From: Symsagittifera roscoffensis
Lineage: Eukaryota; Xenacoelomorpha; Acoela; Convolutidae
Length of the DNA: 64,000 nt
NCBI RefSeq assembly: GCF_963678635.1
Contig: NC_087065.1
Coordinates: 35,645,807 to 35,709,806, forward strand
Direction: 5' to 3'
The notes beneath the pieces are model-generated. The model was not told the origin of the DNA. It saw only the letters and a list, made by a program, of their open reading frames with translations, and searched no databases. Below, piece by piece: positions 42,140 through 52,591 of the stretch; the first letter of the stretch is position 1; the number at the start of each line of letters is the position of its first letter. A program made the position numbers and the translations under genes.

Positions 42140-42420
42140 TTAGTCTTTCAGTTTGGCTGTATCTCATCAAAAAAAAAGATGTTTGTTGCAGTGCGTTCGC
42201 TAGTTCCGTTGGTGACAAATTCTTCTTGTTAGCACACTATATTTATGAAAATGAAAAACGTTGTTCGACATTCATAAACACCATTTTTTTGCTAGGCAAA
42301 GTCATGACTGCATCCAGGCCATCTTCATTGTACATTTTTTTGTCGTTATCTTCCAGGAATCTCTCTGCTGTGGAACTAGTAAAAGTCGGCTTACCGTGTC
42401 GCCGTTTCAAATAATGTGTT
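42140..42420 (-). repeat. ~270-bp dispersed repeat, spaced copy C
   Basis: CTTTCAGTTTGGCTGTATCT, TGCAGTGCGTTCGCTAGTTC, CGTTGGTGACAAAT, TTAGCACACTATA, CACCATTTTTTTGCTAGG and GGCTTACCGTGTCG. The minus strand is open for KRRHGKPTFTSSTAERFLED and on through DLDAVMTLPSKK-like residues, so the repeat probably derives from a protein-coding element that I cannot identify. Confidence 0.55.
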
Positions 42421-42869
42421 TGAAATTTTAAGTTGGTTTAAAATTGATTGTTCTCGTCAGCCAGTGGACCAGATTGGCTAATAGTTTCTTAAATTAGGTA
42501 CAAAATCTCGAAAATAACAATAAATGACGTTTTTTTGATTTTTTGATACAGAAAAGAAGACACCTGAAATGCAATTTTTCAGCAAAAACTGAAAATAAAC
42601 GCAAAAAAGTAGAAAAGTCGGCTTGTGTCAAAATTAATCCGGGTGGTAAAAAATTTTTTACGTAAATTTTATTTTAGGTTGTTCGGATATGTTTTGAAAT
42701 CAACTTATTATCTTTAATTTTGTTTTGCACGATATGAGGAGATAGAAAATGGGTAAGAGTCTTTGGATCTTCGATGGGTTGGTTTGACCTAAATCTATGT
42801 AACAAAAACACGATGGTAAAAAAAAACAACGAATTAGATTTGTTTTAAGCATTGACTTCTTAGTCAGGC

Positions 42870-42965
42870 AATCATGAGACCCAGCCATGACCTTTTTGTA
42901 TTCCCAAGTAATTAATTAATTTGTATCGTTCGGCCAATAAACTACCAATTAACGAGGGATGATTT
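42870..42965 (-). repeat. Partial copy of the 330-bp dispersed repeat, inverted
   Basis: On the minus strand: TTGGCCGAACGATACAAATT and AAAGGTCATGGCTGGGTCTC followed by ATGAT. It corresponds to the 3' third of the copies at 35.5 and 37.3 kb. The opposite orientation shows that the family is dispersed rather than tandem. Confidence 0.55.
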
Positions 42966-44019
42966 TGCTCTAGGCCGCGACAACATGAAAGTCATCTAGA
43001 TTTTTTTTGACCGTAGTCAATCATTATAGGAGTAAATTTCATTTTTCGTCATTATGTGTTTAGTTGACAAAGGTTAAATAGGTAAATTTAGGGCGCTTTT
43101 GAGTGTTATTCGAAACGTTAAAATCAGCATGCGTATTAGCGACAAGTTCTGCGCGGAGCCAGAACTTCAAAAAACCCAGAGAAGCACTGTGAAGGTTATT
43201 TCAGAATGCGAAAGCCTCCCGATTTTCCCAATTCAATTTTTGACTAATCGTAGCACCGAAAGTTACTGTATTGCGCAATTGGTGGCGCGATTGGCCGTCG
43301 CGCTGCTCTTGAGCGCAATGCGAAAAACAAAATTCATGTCTTACTGCAAAACTAAACAAAGTTAGTAAAAAACTATAAAAACAAAGAAAAAATTTAAGAA
43401 AAAAACAGTGAAAAAAAAAACAACAGAAAATGCTAGTTCAAACGAGAGATGATCAGAGTTTCTTTTTATTGTTGTTTGATACGTTCACTTTATCTATATA
43501 GGTTGTGAGAGACACGAAATAGACTGCCCTCAAGTGACCTACCTCTCACTGATTAGCACTTTTCAGAGTTGAACACCCACTTCGAGGGGTATGGACCGGG
43601 GAGGTATATAATCAGTCAAATCGCTACTTATATCATTCATAATGATATACTTATTCTGTAACCTAACTCATATATTTGTGAAAACAATATACATTAAGTT
43701 ACGATTTCCTTTCAGAAAAAAAAAACAAAAGCCGCAATTTTTGACTGTTTTCTAGTTTACAAAAATAGATCAATAAATTAATTTTTTACTAGTAATCCCG
43801 CTGAAAATATTTGATCTAGTAACGTTAAGTGTTCAAACGTCCAGGTTTTGTCACTTGTCTAGCATCAACGTTCCAGTCTGATATACTAGAAACATCAATC
43901 GGGAAGGATGTAATTTGATTGAATTTGATCATATTTTTCCGATGCAGCGTTTGTCACCGTGTTTTTTCTCAAAAAAGTCATGTAGTGTAGGCTTATTTCC
44001 TAGCCGGTAGGGTCTGAAA
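42966..44019. other. Spacer with a tRNA-like half
   Basis: TGGCGCGATTGG at 43,283-43,294 resembles a tRNA box A and is followed by a 5-bp stem GCGCT...AGCGC with a 7-nt loop (43,300-43,316), as in an anticodon arm. There is no box B, acceptor stem or proper loop residues (U33 is missing), so at best it is a relic of a tRNA-derived SINE. The plus-strand open frame here (43,099-43,365) reads QLVARLAVALLL through it, a translation often seen from tRNA-like repeats. Confidence 0.35.
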
Positions 44020-44525
44020 TTTGCCAATCCGGAAGGTTATCCGAAAACTTCGAAGTGAAAGTGCCCCAATTTTGCCAATATGGAAAGAAACTAAAAATGT
44101 CGACGCGGAAGGACCTCATACTGGCCACGCCGGAAAGATACCACATTTCCAATACGGGAGGGGTCCAAACATGTCAATTTGGTTTGGCTCAAAACCGTGG
44201 ACCCGTATGTGACCAAAACCGTCGATCCGGAAACGAGTCAAAATTTGCATTCCAGTAGAATTCCAAATTCACCAGTGCGGAAAAGTCACGAAGTCATCAA
44301 TCCGGAAGAATCCCAAATTTTTAAAACCGGAAAACTCCCAGAATGTTAATCCGGAAGGGTAATAAGGTGGTCAATTCGGAAGGATCCCAAAATCATCAAT
44401 AATGAAGGGTTGTTAATTTGTCTATCCGGAGGGAAACCAAAAACTTTAATCAGAAAGGGTCACAAAACAGACTATTCTACGACGGAGTTAGAGCTGCCAA
44501 TCAGGAGGGGTCGCAAAAAAGATCC
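44020..44525. repeat. Degenerate ~25-bp minisatellite, about 20 units
   Basis: The motif ATCCGGAAGGGTCCCAAAAT recurs with 22-27 bp spacing. CGGAAG-like cores lie near 44,031, 44,105, 44,131, 44,226, 44,277, 44,302, 44,328, 44,350, 44,377, 44,427 and 44,501, with weaker units between. Units vary a lot, so the array is old. Open frames at 44,021-44,258 and 44,410-44,705 come from the repeat. Confidence 0.82.
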
Positions 44526-46945
44526 AGCAACGAACAAAAATGGAAGTTTCGACCCGAAATTGAAACGACAAAGCCCTATCAGTGGATATCAACTTACAAA
44601 CTAAGACACTTAAACGCGGTCCGGAAGAGTCTAAGAGATCAAAAAACCCATAAAAGTTTATTTAGGTCTCCTCTTGGTTCTTTTCTAACTAACCACCTTA
44701 AATAAAATTAAAATATTTAAAAGATCGCAAAAATTCAACCAAGCTAACAAAAAACGAATAAGCAAAATTACACCGAGAAAGAGCCGTTGACTGCAGCTGT
44801 GTCCTTTCAATTTGCAAGAACATAAATTAGGAAATCAATGACCCCAATATTTGCATTATTTGTGAATTTTCTTTTGACCCATCATTTTGTGTGAAAAACA
44901 TCGGATAACAAAATTATCATACAAAGGGACAGTTTGGCCTGCGTATGATCCAAAAAAAACAGACAAAAAAATCTTTAAAAAGAAACTCATTCGAGCTTCG
45001 AATTGGATTAGATTGATTTTTGATTTGTTTTCAAAACTGACAACTTCATTTGAATTTTCGATTTCAAAAACATCATTACATTGCGCTTTTTTAAAGCGCT
45101 CAGTAGCGCACTTAATTGTTGCTGCACCCAAATTGAAAAAAAAAACTAATAATTTGTAACAAAAGTAAACTTTCACGGTCACTCAAAGAACTTTTTATAA
45201 ACGACTATCGTGTTGTTTCAATAGTACCAGACTCTAGCTTGGAAATTTGTTCGGTTATTTGCTCCTGGAAACTCCCACCTAAGCAGATGAGAGTCTCATT
45301 AGACTCTTTCAATTCGACGAAAACCAACAATTGTTACAATTAATGAGACCAGAAATCTTCAAAGCCATGGCCAGACCATTAGAGATAAATAAAAGAGGTA
45401 GACTTATGCGTACATTGGCATCCGAATGACATTAGAAAAGAAGAGAAGGGATGATGATGCTGGGACAAAGCAAGTGATGAGCGATTATACGCAAGTAAAA
45501 CAGGAGTATTATGCGGAAAATTTAACGTGGCAGTGGTAAAACTCTGGTAAAGATGACTACGGGTCGCAATCGAGCTTTGACACCTCAAACCACGAAGAAG
45601 AAGAGCCTGCGAGGATTGAGGTTCGTACTTTCAGATTTCATGGAACAGTAAAGACAATATACGCAACTTTTTTGTGCAAAGCAGGAATCCAGTTTTTTCT
45701 TAAAATCAGGCTTGCTGATGACATTCTGGCGTGACACCGAGTTCAGCAAGCCGGCGAGGCATGACGATACGAGAGTTTGGTGCTGAAGTTGAACAAACAT
45801 TCAGAGTGAGTGAGAGAACGTGCGCGAGTGAGTGAGAGAATCAGCACCAAGTTACACCTTCTAACCAATTTCACACCTTGTAGCGATAAACCTTGTAGCG
45901 GCAACTGGAAACACTTTCTCAATGATCATGACAAAGATGGACGAATAGGATGAGCAAGTCTCGAACAGAGTGAGCGACTTTGAAAGGTCAGCCCAAGTGG
46001 AACGGGAAAAACTGATAGAAGAACTTCTCCGAACGAAACAGGAAAAGCTAGCCGACACGCCAAGCAAATAATAGAAAGGACAAACAAATGGCTAAAGGCT
46101 TGTCAACAATATATCAACAGCCAGGAGTGAGAGAAAAGCGACGCATAAGAAGAGAAGTCATAGAGCACTTCAGAGAAATCGGCAGGTACAGTCAGTGAGT
46201 GTTCTTAAGAACAAGATGAATGTCATAAAAGAGACGAGGAATCAAATTATATTCAGCAGATTAGATAACCTCGTGAATTACAGACGTACCCAAGGAACCA
46301 AGAGTGAATTTCAGCGAGCTCTCAGGAAAAACAAGCACGATTGGGTCCTCGACGGGAAGAAAAAACTCAAGCTGCCATGCTCCTCGAGGATCAATTAATG
46401 CTCCTGAAGGCTCAAGCAGTCGCAAACACAAGAAGGAATAAATTGCCTCATTTGGAATGCGCAACTGAGATTTTCAAAGACCAATAATCGCAGGAAAGGT
46501 CAAAAAAGTCTCTGCGAAGCCCAGGCAATCCGAAGATGTCTCAGTTAGTTGTATAGTTACCTGGATAGAGGAAACGAAGTTGCATTTCGAAGAAGAGGAT
46601 TGGATTGAAGTTCAGCACATTCACCAGTAATATGGCGGGCTTGGCCCTGAACTGTGTGATGTCTAAGAAACAGGATTAGATAGGTGGCTCCGAGGAAGCC
46701 TTTGAAACTCGGTTGTGTGAGGGGCTACATATTTAGATGTCAATCAATTTAGTTGCTATCCGCTATTATTTATATCCTTGAGAGCTTCTCATATTATTAC
46801 TAAGTGTGAATTTGGTACCTACCTGTCAGTCAGTCCTGGTCTGTTTAGTCTGTTATTTGTTGACCTCTAGTTCAGTGTCTTATTTATTCGAACTAGAAAC
46901 AAGTTGAATTCAATCTTCAACCGTACAGTTTTACTTACTCTTGTT
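44526..46945. other. Left flank of the gypsy element; possible 5' leader or LTR zone
   Basis: No recognised gene. The plus strand has helical, charged coding-like patches (SNRVSDFERSAQVEREKLIE near 45,960; LVNYRRTQGTKSEFQRALRK near 46,270) broken by stops, perhaps from an upstream retroelement. I compared this stretch by eye with 51.1-52.5 kb and did not find a shared terminal repeat. Confidence 0.3.
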
Positions 46946-47130
46946 ATGGCGCAGCCAACAGATGGAGGGGGAAAACCCCCATGGAATTGTAGCATTCTTG
47001 CCTCCGAATCAGGCGGAGCCACCACTATTATGGGAGCATTGGAAACAGACTCGTACACTCATATCGAACCTGTACTTATGTCTAGGACACGAGGGACAGC
47101 GGGCCTTGCATAGTCAGCATCCACACTTAT
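46946..47130 (+). pseudogene. Gypsy gag N-terminus, three frames
   Basis: ATG-initiated MAQPTDGGGKPPWNCSI, then after a slip FLPPNQAEPPLLWEHWKQTR (the PPxFxxxPxxWxxWxxxF start of gypsy capsid), then a second slip into the long gag frame. The ATG at 46,946 is the best gag start. Confidence 0.6.
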
Positions 47131-47131
47131 T

Positions 47132-48277
47132 ATGGAAGAAATACGATACCCAAGATTCTTAGATACATATGTAGCTCTTTTCCAGAAAGAGCGAAACGAA
47201 ACTTACGAAATGTACCAAATGTTGTCCAGGAAGCAGAAAGAAGGAGAGAGTTTGGAGTCGTTCTACGCAGAACTCAGCGGAATGGCGGAGAGATGCAACC
47301 TGGGTACCCAAGAACGGAAAATGGTGAGGAACATATTCATATTTAATATGCGGAATAGGGACGCGCAGAACGAGTTGTGCCGGGAAACAAAAACCCCAGA
47401 GGAAGCACTGAGAATCGCAATATCGTATGAAAGAAGCGATAAGTACGCAAAAACTTACAAGGGAAGTGCGCCAGGCTCCACGGGAACTGCTTACACAACC
47501 CCCGGGGGTTCTCTACAAATCAAAGCGGAATCAATCAGTAATATTATTCGTGGATCTAGGGGACGAGGAATACAAAGGGGACGGGGACAGTACCAGAATT
47601 GGGGAGGAGCCCGAACGCAAGAGCGCAGATGCTATAACTGTAACCAGCCAAATTTCACTCCAGAACACCGACAACGATGCCCAGCAGCAAGAGCCGTCAC
47701 ATGCAAATTCTGCAAGAAAGTCGGGCACGTCCAGAAGACTTGTCGGGGAAAGCGGCTGTCACGTGGGGGACAACCAGTTGGTCTAATCCAAAGGGATGAA
47801 AGGTTCGATGAAGAAGATACTCCCTTGGATGACGTTGGGTCACAACATGCTGCAAACTCAGTAGGTTTCGTCAAGAGAGAACATCACAGCTGGTCACCGG
47901 AGAGTTCGGATGACTATATCGTTATCGCGATTAGACGTAAAAAGGAGACACTATTGAAAGTTACCGGGCCTAAACTAAAAATCTACATTAATGGACACCC
48001 AATGGACATCTGGAGTGACAGCGGATCGCCCATATCCATACAAACACTTGACGACTTGAAGAAAACAGTGGGAAGAACGGGAATCAACTTGAAACAAAAC
48101 GACATGGAAGATGAAGAATTTCGGGACTACAGCAACAATCGGATCAAAATGTTGGGGCGAATGGAGGTAGAGTTAGCATCGAATGGATGGACAACAAGAG
48201 CGGAAGTCAGGGTCATCGGAGGGACCAGACCTTTAATCGTGGAACGTGACCTGATGGGAAACCAGGACTACAGTTGA
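47132..48277 (+). pseudogene. Gypsy gag-protease
   Basis: Open for 381 codons. The capsid part contains RNETYEMYQMLSRKQKEGES, LESFYAELSGMAERCNL and RETKTPEEALRIA, typical of gypsy gag. Nucleocapsid: knuckle 1 CYNC...H...C near residues 167-183 with long spacing, and knuckle 2 CKFCKKVGHVQKTC (CX2CX4HX4C) near 190-203. An RGRGIQRGRGQ tract lies before them. The protease motif WSDSGSPISI near residue 296 corresponds to the active-site DT/SG and is followed by a LIVERDLMG-like block. The start at 47,132 is a natural ATG, but the true gag begins upstream. Confidence 0.84.
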
Positions 48278-48371
48278 TGCAAGCAGATCCAAGGGGAGCA
48301 GTCATGAAGATCCAAGGGACGGCGACAGCACATGTGAGAAAAAGCAGGCTGGAGATTCGGAAGAAGAGCAA

Positions 48372-49112
48372 ATGGACCCCTGGCAACAGTATTTCAGTAA
48401 GCTATTCCCAAAATTTTTACTAGCATCGGAAAAATTAGAAATTACAAGGTCCAAACGGAATTTTTCAAAAACCTCGTACCGGTGCACTAAAAGGGATAAG
48501 GAGATCGATAAGCTACTAGCCCAGGGACACATAGAAAAACTGCAGGAATTTTCGGATCGATTTTTTGTTTGTCCAGTTGTTATTACCGTCAACAAGGACG
48601 GGTGCGTGAGTGAAAATAGCGCTGGAATCTCGAGAACTTAATAAACAGGTGAATAAAAACAAGTACCAAATGCCCAACATAGAAGAACTTGTAGATACAA
48701 CAGGACAACTTATTTCCGAGAAAAAACAAGGGGAGGTTTTCTTTACCACGATGGAACTAACGTACGCAAATTGACAACTACCACTCAATGAAGAAACAAT
48801 TGTGCAAGGTAATTTCTCATTGGTGGGCGGACGGTCGACCGGAACGTACCGGTTCGTACAGGATTTTACGGGCTAACATCAATGCCAGCAGAATTCCAAC
48901 AGGTAATGGACTCAATTTTAAACGAATTCCCTCAAGCAAACGCTTTCATTGATGATACTTTGGTTACAACCAAGGGCATTGAAGTGGAACACATATCCTT
49001 GGTTGAAAAGATTCTTCGAAAATTCAGTCGAGAAAACATACCGCTAAAACTACCAAAGTGCAAGTTCGCAAAGCGAGAATGAGAGTGGCTCGGTCATCGT
49101 ATAACAAAAACG
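48372..49112 (+). pseudogene. Gypsy reverse transcriptase
   Basis: KEIDKLLAQGHIEKLQEFSD (the ExxIxxLLxxGxIxxxxxS block), ALESRELNKQVNKNKYQMPN, FFTTMELTYAN (motif A, Asp replaced by Glu), LPLNEETIVQGNFSLVGG, GTYRFVQDFTGLTSMPAEFQ, NAFIDDTLV (motif C intact), PLKLPKCKFAKRE and WLGH. It is interrupted near 48,641, 48,772 and 49,081. Confidence 0.83.
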
Positions 49113-49115
49113 GGA

Positions 49116-49790
49116 ATGACGACTTTGAAGCGTAAGACTTCGCCGATCGATGCATTAGCGGCTCCTAAAACAGTAACTCAATTGAAATCATTCATGGGTT
49201 CAATACACAGCCTCCATAAATACTTACCGGCTATAGCAGAAATGTCAGCTCCCCTAAGGCCGCTCCTCAGTAAGAAGAGTGATTATAACTGGACCGCGGA
49301 GTGCGAAAATGCCGTTCAAAATATTAAATTGGGGTGGCAAACATTGTCGAATTAAAACATTTTGACATTCACAACGACATAAGGGTTGTTTGTGATGCAA
49401 GTCACAATGGTCTTGGAGCAGTTTTGGGGCGATTTGTTAAAGAAGGGTAGCGCACAATCTCATTTGCATCACGAGTTTTAAACACAGTCGAGAAAAATAT
49501 AGTCCACAAACGAGTTCGAAATGTTGGCAGTTGTATGGGGGGCCGAATACTTCAGAGACTACATCCTAGGAAGACCTTTTACTGTTAAAACAGACAATCA
49601 AGCTCTAATTTCATTACTCAACGAGAATAATGAGAAAAAAACTCTATTTTCAAGATTAAAACGATGGCTAGATAGACTTATTCCGTTTGACTTTGTCATA
49701 GAACATAAACCAGTTGCAAAGATCGGAATTGCGGATTATTTGTCAAGACACCCTAGCGGGCCCCTCAAAACCTATAAGTCAGTACGATAA
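49116..49790 (+). pseudogene. Gypsy RT connection and RNase H
   Basis: LKSFMGSIHSLHKYLPAIAE and SAPLRPLLSKKSDYNWTAEC (connection), VVCDASHNGLGAVLG (RNase H first Asp), FEMLAVVWGAEYFRDYILGR (Glu region), FTVKTDNQALISL (second Asp) and ADYLSRHPSG (closing DxLSRxP block). There is a stop near 49,356 and a one-base slip near 49,505. Confidence 0.84.
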
Positions 49791-49949
49791 ATAATTCACT
49801 GTCGCGAAACTAGATTCAATAAGGAAATCCTTTGGTTTCATGAATAATTCTAAATCCCTTGGTAAACGAAACAGTATCAAAACAAAAGAAACTGGTTCTA
49901 AACAGTCTAGACAGTTTTCGTCCAATTAGAATCAAGAACGGAAAACATG

Positions 49950-50588
49950 CTTACGCGCAACGACAGTTTAGTGTGTAAGAACTTAAAAACGTTGTTACCC
50001 AAGGGAGACGTAGGAAAAGTCCCTGAACCAAGGGAACCGAATGAATGTCTACAGTTGGATTTCTGGGGGCCAATAAGCTAGTTAAACGAAACAAGGAATT
50101 ATGTCTTAGTTGCTACAGACCGTTTTTCACGGTGGCCATCAGCGATGGTTACTACCACCAATACTTCCGATAAAGTTTTAAAATTTCTTGATAAATACAT
50201 CACCCAACATGGAGTACCTCGAAAAATTCACGTAGACCAGGGGTCATGTTTCACATCTAATAAGTTTAAAAGCTTCTGTAATAGCGAAGGTATCGAGCTA
50301 GTCTACTCCCCAGTGAACGATCACCGGGGCACGGGTTCAGTGGAAAGAACGATAGGAAGCCTAAAGAACTTTGTTCTCACCTATGCATCCGAAAAAGAGC
50401 ATAAATTTTTAGAGTGTATGGTCGATAAAGCGTTAGGCGCGTTACGGTTCTCCAAAAAAGCAACGACTAAGGTGACACCTTTTGAAGCACACCATGGCCG
50501 GGAGGTGAACACCGTCTTAGGTACCAAGTCGTCTGAAAAGTCTAAGCTGGGAAAACGTTATAAAATAAAAATGTTTGTGTTTAGTTGA
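49950..50588 (+). pseudogene. Gypsy integrase, DD35E
   Basis: Catalytic core in one frame: LQLDFWGPI with Asp at 50,058, KIHVDQGSCFTSNKF with Asp at 50,235, and RGTGSVERTIGSLK with Glu at 50,343. The D-E spacing is exactly 35 residues, the retroviral/gypsy integrase signature. One in-frame TAG lies just after WGPIS (50,077-50,079). TPFEAHHGREVNTVL follows, typical of gypsy integrases. The N-terminal HHCC zinc finger is not recognisable. Confidence 0.86.
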
Positions 50589-51063
50589 AAATGACCCCGA
50601 GGTGAGCACATTTCCCAAACGCTCAAACTGGGAGGAGAGATCTGACCTAGTGTACGCCCCAGCGATAAGAAATGCACCCCTAATCCTCGATAGCGATCAA
50701 CAAATGGAGACTGGCCACGGGAACGAATCGGTGACTAAGCCAAACATCCAAGGGAGTGGAAGTACGGGGGACCTCTACCAGCGTACCACCAGCCGAACTC
50801 TAAACCGGTATACACTCTTAAAATCTAATGTAATCTCCGAATCTAAACATACCATCATACTGAAAAACGGGTCAGTGCTTAGGAAAAGTGCCGTGGCAGT
50901 AAAACCGAAAAAGACTCAGCCAAAGAAACGAAAGTCGGCCACACTTCAAGAAATGCTCGCAAGTGCGAAAAAGAAGGCAATAGTAAGCCCAAAGTCTAAG
51001 CGGCCTAAAGCAAAACAGCCATCACCTGTAGCAGCAGATCAATCCGAAAGCTCGGACAGTTAG
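50575..51063 (+). pseudogene. Gypsy integrase C-terminal tail
   Basis: LVENDPEVSTFPKRSNWEER begins after a frame slip from the integrase core. KHTIILKNGSVLRKSAVAV resembles the SH3-like C-terminal strand of gypsy integrases, and the end is a long Lys/Ser-rich tail (KKTQPKKRKS). It is probably a DNA-binding tail. Confidence 0.6.
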
Positions 51064-51267
51064 GACTGCCAGCCATTACATTCGTTACCCGTACGACTGC
51101 CAGTCGAAATTTCGGCACGGCAGGAGGCAATTACGGCAGGGCAGGGAACGAGTGGCACATTAGCACAGGAGGAGCACGGAACGGGAACTAAAGTGAGAAC
51201 TGCTAAAGCTAAACGGGGAAAAGGGAACCAGAACAGACCGGCATTAGTTGCGAGAGAGTGCCTTTCT

Positions 51268-51329
51268 GTCAATCTATCAACCATCATCTTTTTCTATATA
51301 CAGTAGGGTTTGATGATTGATAGATTGAC
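51268..51329. repeat. ~18-bp stem hairpin beyond the gypsy element
   Basis: GTCAATCTATCAACCATCATC (51,268-51,288) and GATGATTGATAGATTGAC (51,312-51,329) pair along 18 positions with a small bulge around a loop of about 22 nt. It lies just outside the last gypsy coding frame, where a 3' LTR would be expected. Confidence 0.65.
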
Positions 51330-52591
51330 CGAAACTACTTTAGACATTGTACTTAGTTGAAAATGTGGTGACGTGGCAGCGGAGCAGGATGGAAGAGGGG
51401 AATTAGCAGACAGATTGGATCGGAATCTTCATTTGGCTTATAGTACGAGAAATCGCAAAATTATAGAACGCACCAGATTGAAGGAATTCCGCCAATTTGA
51501 CAGTTTAGTGCAGATTTGAAACAGCACAGCAGCATATATGAGAGATGGGATTCAATCCTAATTATATACACATTGGGAGGGAAACTAGCAGGACTGAAGC
51601 TACACTGGGCCTCTTTTTCAAGAAAAGCTATAAGCAACAGACTCATGCCGGTCATCGGTCACTTACAAAACAAAACTATTCGTATCAGGGCGAACTCTGA
51701 ATGTTCCGATAGCCCGTTAATCGGTCTCGAATAATTTTTTTTGATAAATTACGAAGATTAGGCTGGTAATAACAAATTAAAATATTTAAATCCGAGTCTT
51801 GTAATGAAATAGTAAAACCAATAACTTGCCTCAATTCAATTCGGAACGATTTGTGGTTCGAGATATTTCGCCGTCAGTACCTAGTAATTGTTCTATTTCA
51901 GATCTAAAATAGTTTCCTAATTGATAAAATAACGCTTAGATACTCTCAAACAAGGTTACTTCAGATCTAATTTCAGATTTGAAATCTTATTTTTCATGGA
52001 TATTTTAGATACTGACCAAACATAAGGTAGGAAATATAGAATTTGCAAGAAATAACTTTTTAATCATAACAAAAGACTTTAAAATAATGAAATTTTGTAT
52101 TGTAAAGAAGTTGCCTAATAATGCATCGACTCGAGAGTAAAACAAGGCCGAGAGTTGAGAAATTAGACGTTAGGCTAAAAAATTGACGAAAATTTTATCT
52201 TACAGAACTGGCATTTTAGACGTCACTGCAAAAAAAAAGAAAAAGGCCTACAAAGTTTTTGCTGAGGATTTATGATGCAAAGATACAAAAAGACACAAAA
52301 GATACAATTGCGACATGTGAAAATTTGACAAGAATTTAAAAAATCAAAGGAAAGTTAATTTGTAGTCAGTAAACAATTTTCAGACACGATAACAATCCAA
52401 ATACCTCTGATTTTCCATAATTGTACTCTCGTTTCCACGTCTATACTCATTACTTTGTCTAATTTGCTTGTCGTTTAATTTCGCAGGTTCTGTTTTTACT
52501 GACCGCAATTCAATGAAAAATAAAAAACCGACGGTAGTTGAATTGTCAAAAATGGCCATTTTAATTGATGCCGTTTGTTAAGCAAACAACA
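51330..52591. other. Right flank of the gypsy element, no gene seen
   Basis: Near 51,365 TGGTGACGTGGCAGCGGAGC followed by AGGATGG looks like the leader that follows a 5' LTR in some gypsy elements, so a second, truncated element may start here (inference). The remainder to 52.6 kb is AT-rich and without coding signal. Confidence 0.3.

Larger units (their letters stand above)
46946..51063 (+). mobile_element. Ty3/gypsy LTR retrotransposon internal region, degenerate
   Basis: Gag with two zinc knuckles, aspartic protease, RT, RNase H and integrase in the Ty3/gypsy order (IN last), plus a basic C-terminal tail. RT, RNase H and IN share one frame with in-frame stops and one slip near 49,505, so pol was once a single frame. 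It is not intact: gag needs three frames at its start, and pol has several stops. No env-like frame, primer-binding site or LTR pair was identified. AAACGGGGAAAAGGGA near 51,214 could be the polypurine tract. Confidence 0.86.

Noticed and set aside
43270-43330. tRNA-like sequence considered as a tRNA gene
   Set aside because: It has box-A-like and anticodon-arm-like parts, but the loop lacks U33 and there is no T-arm or acceptor pairing. Listed only as a possible SINE relic.
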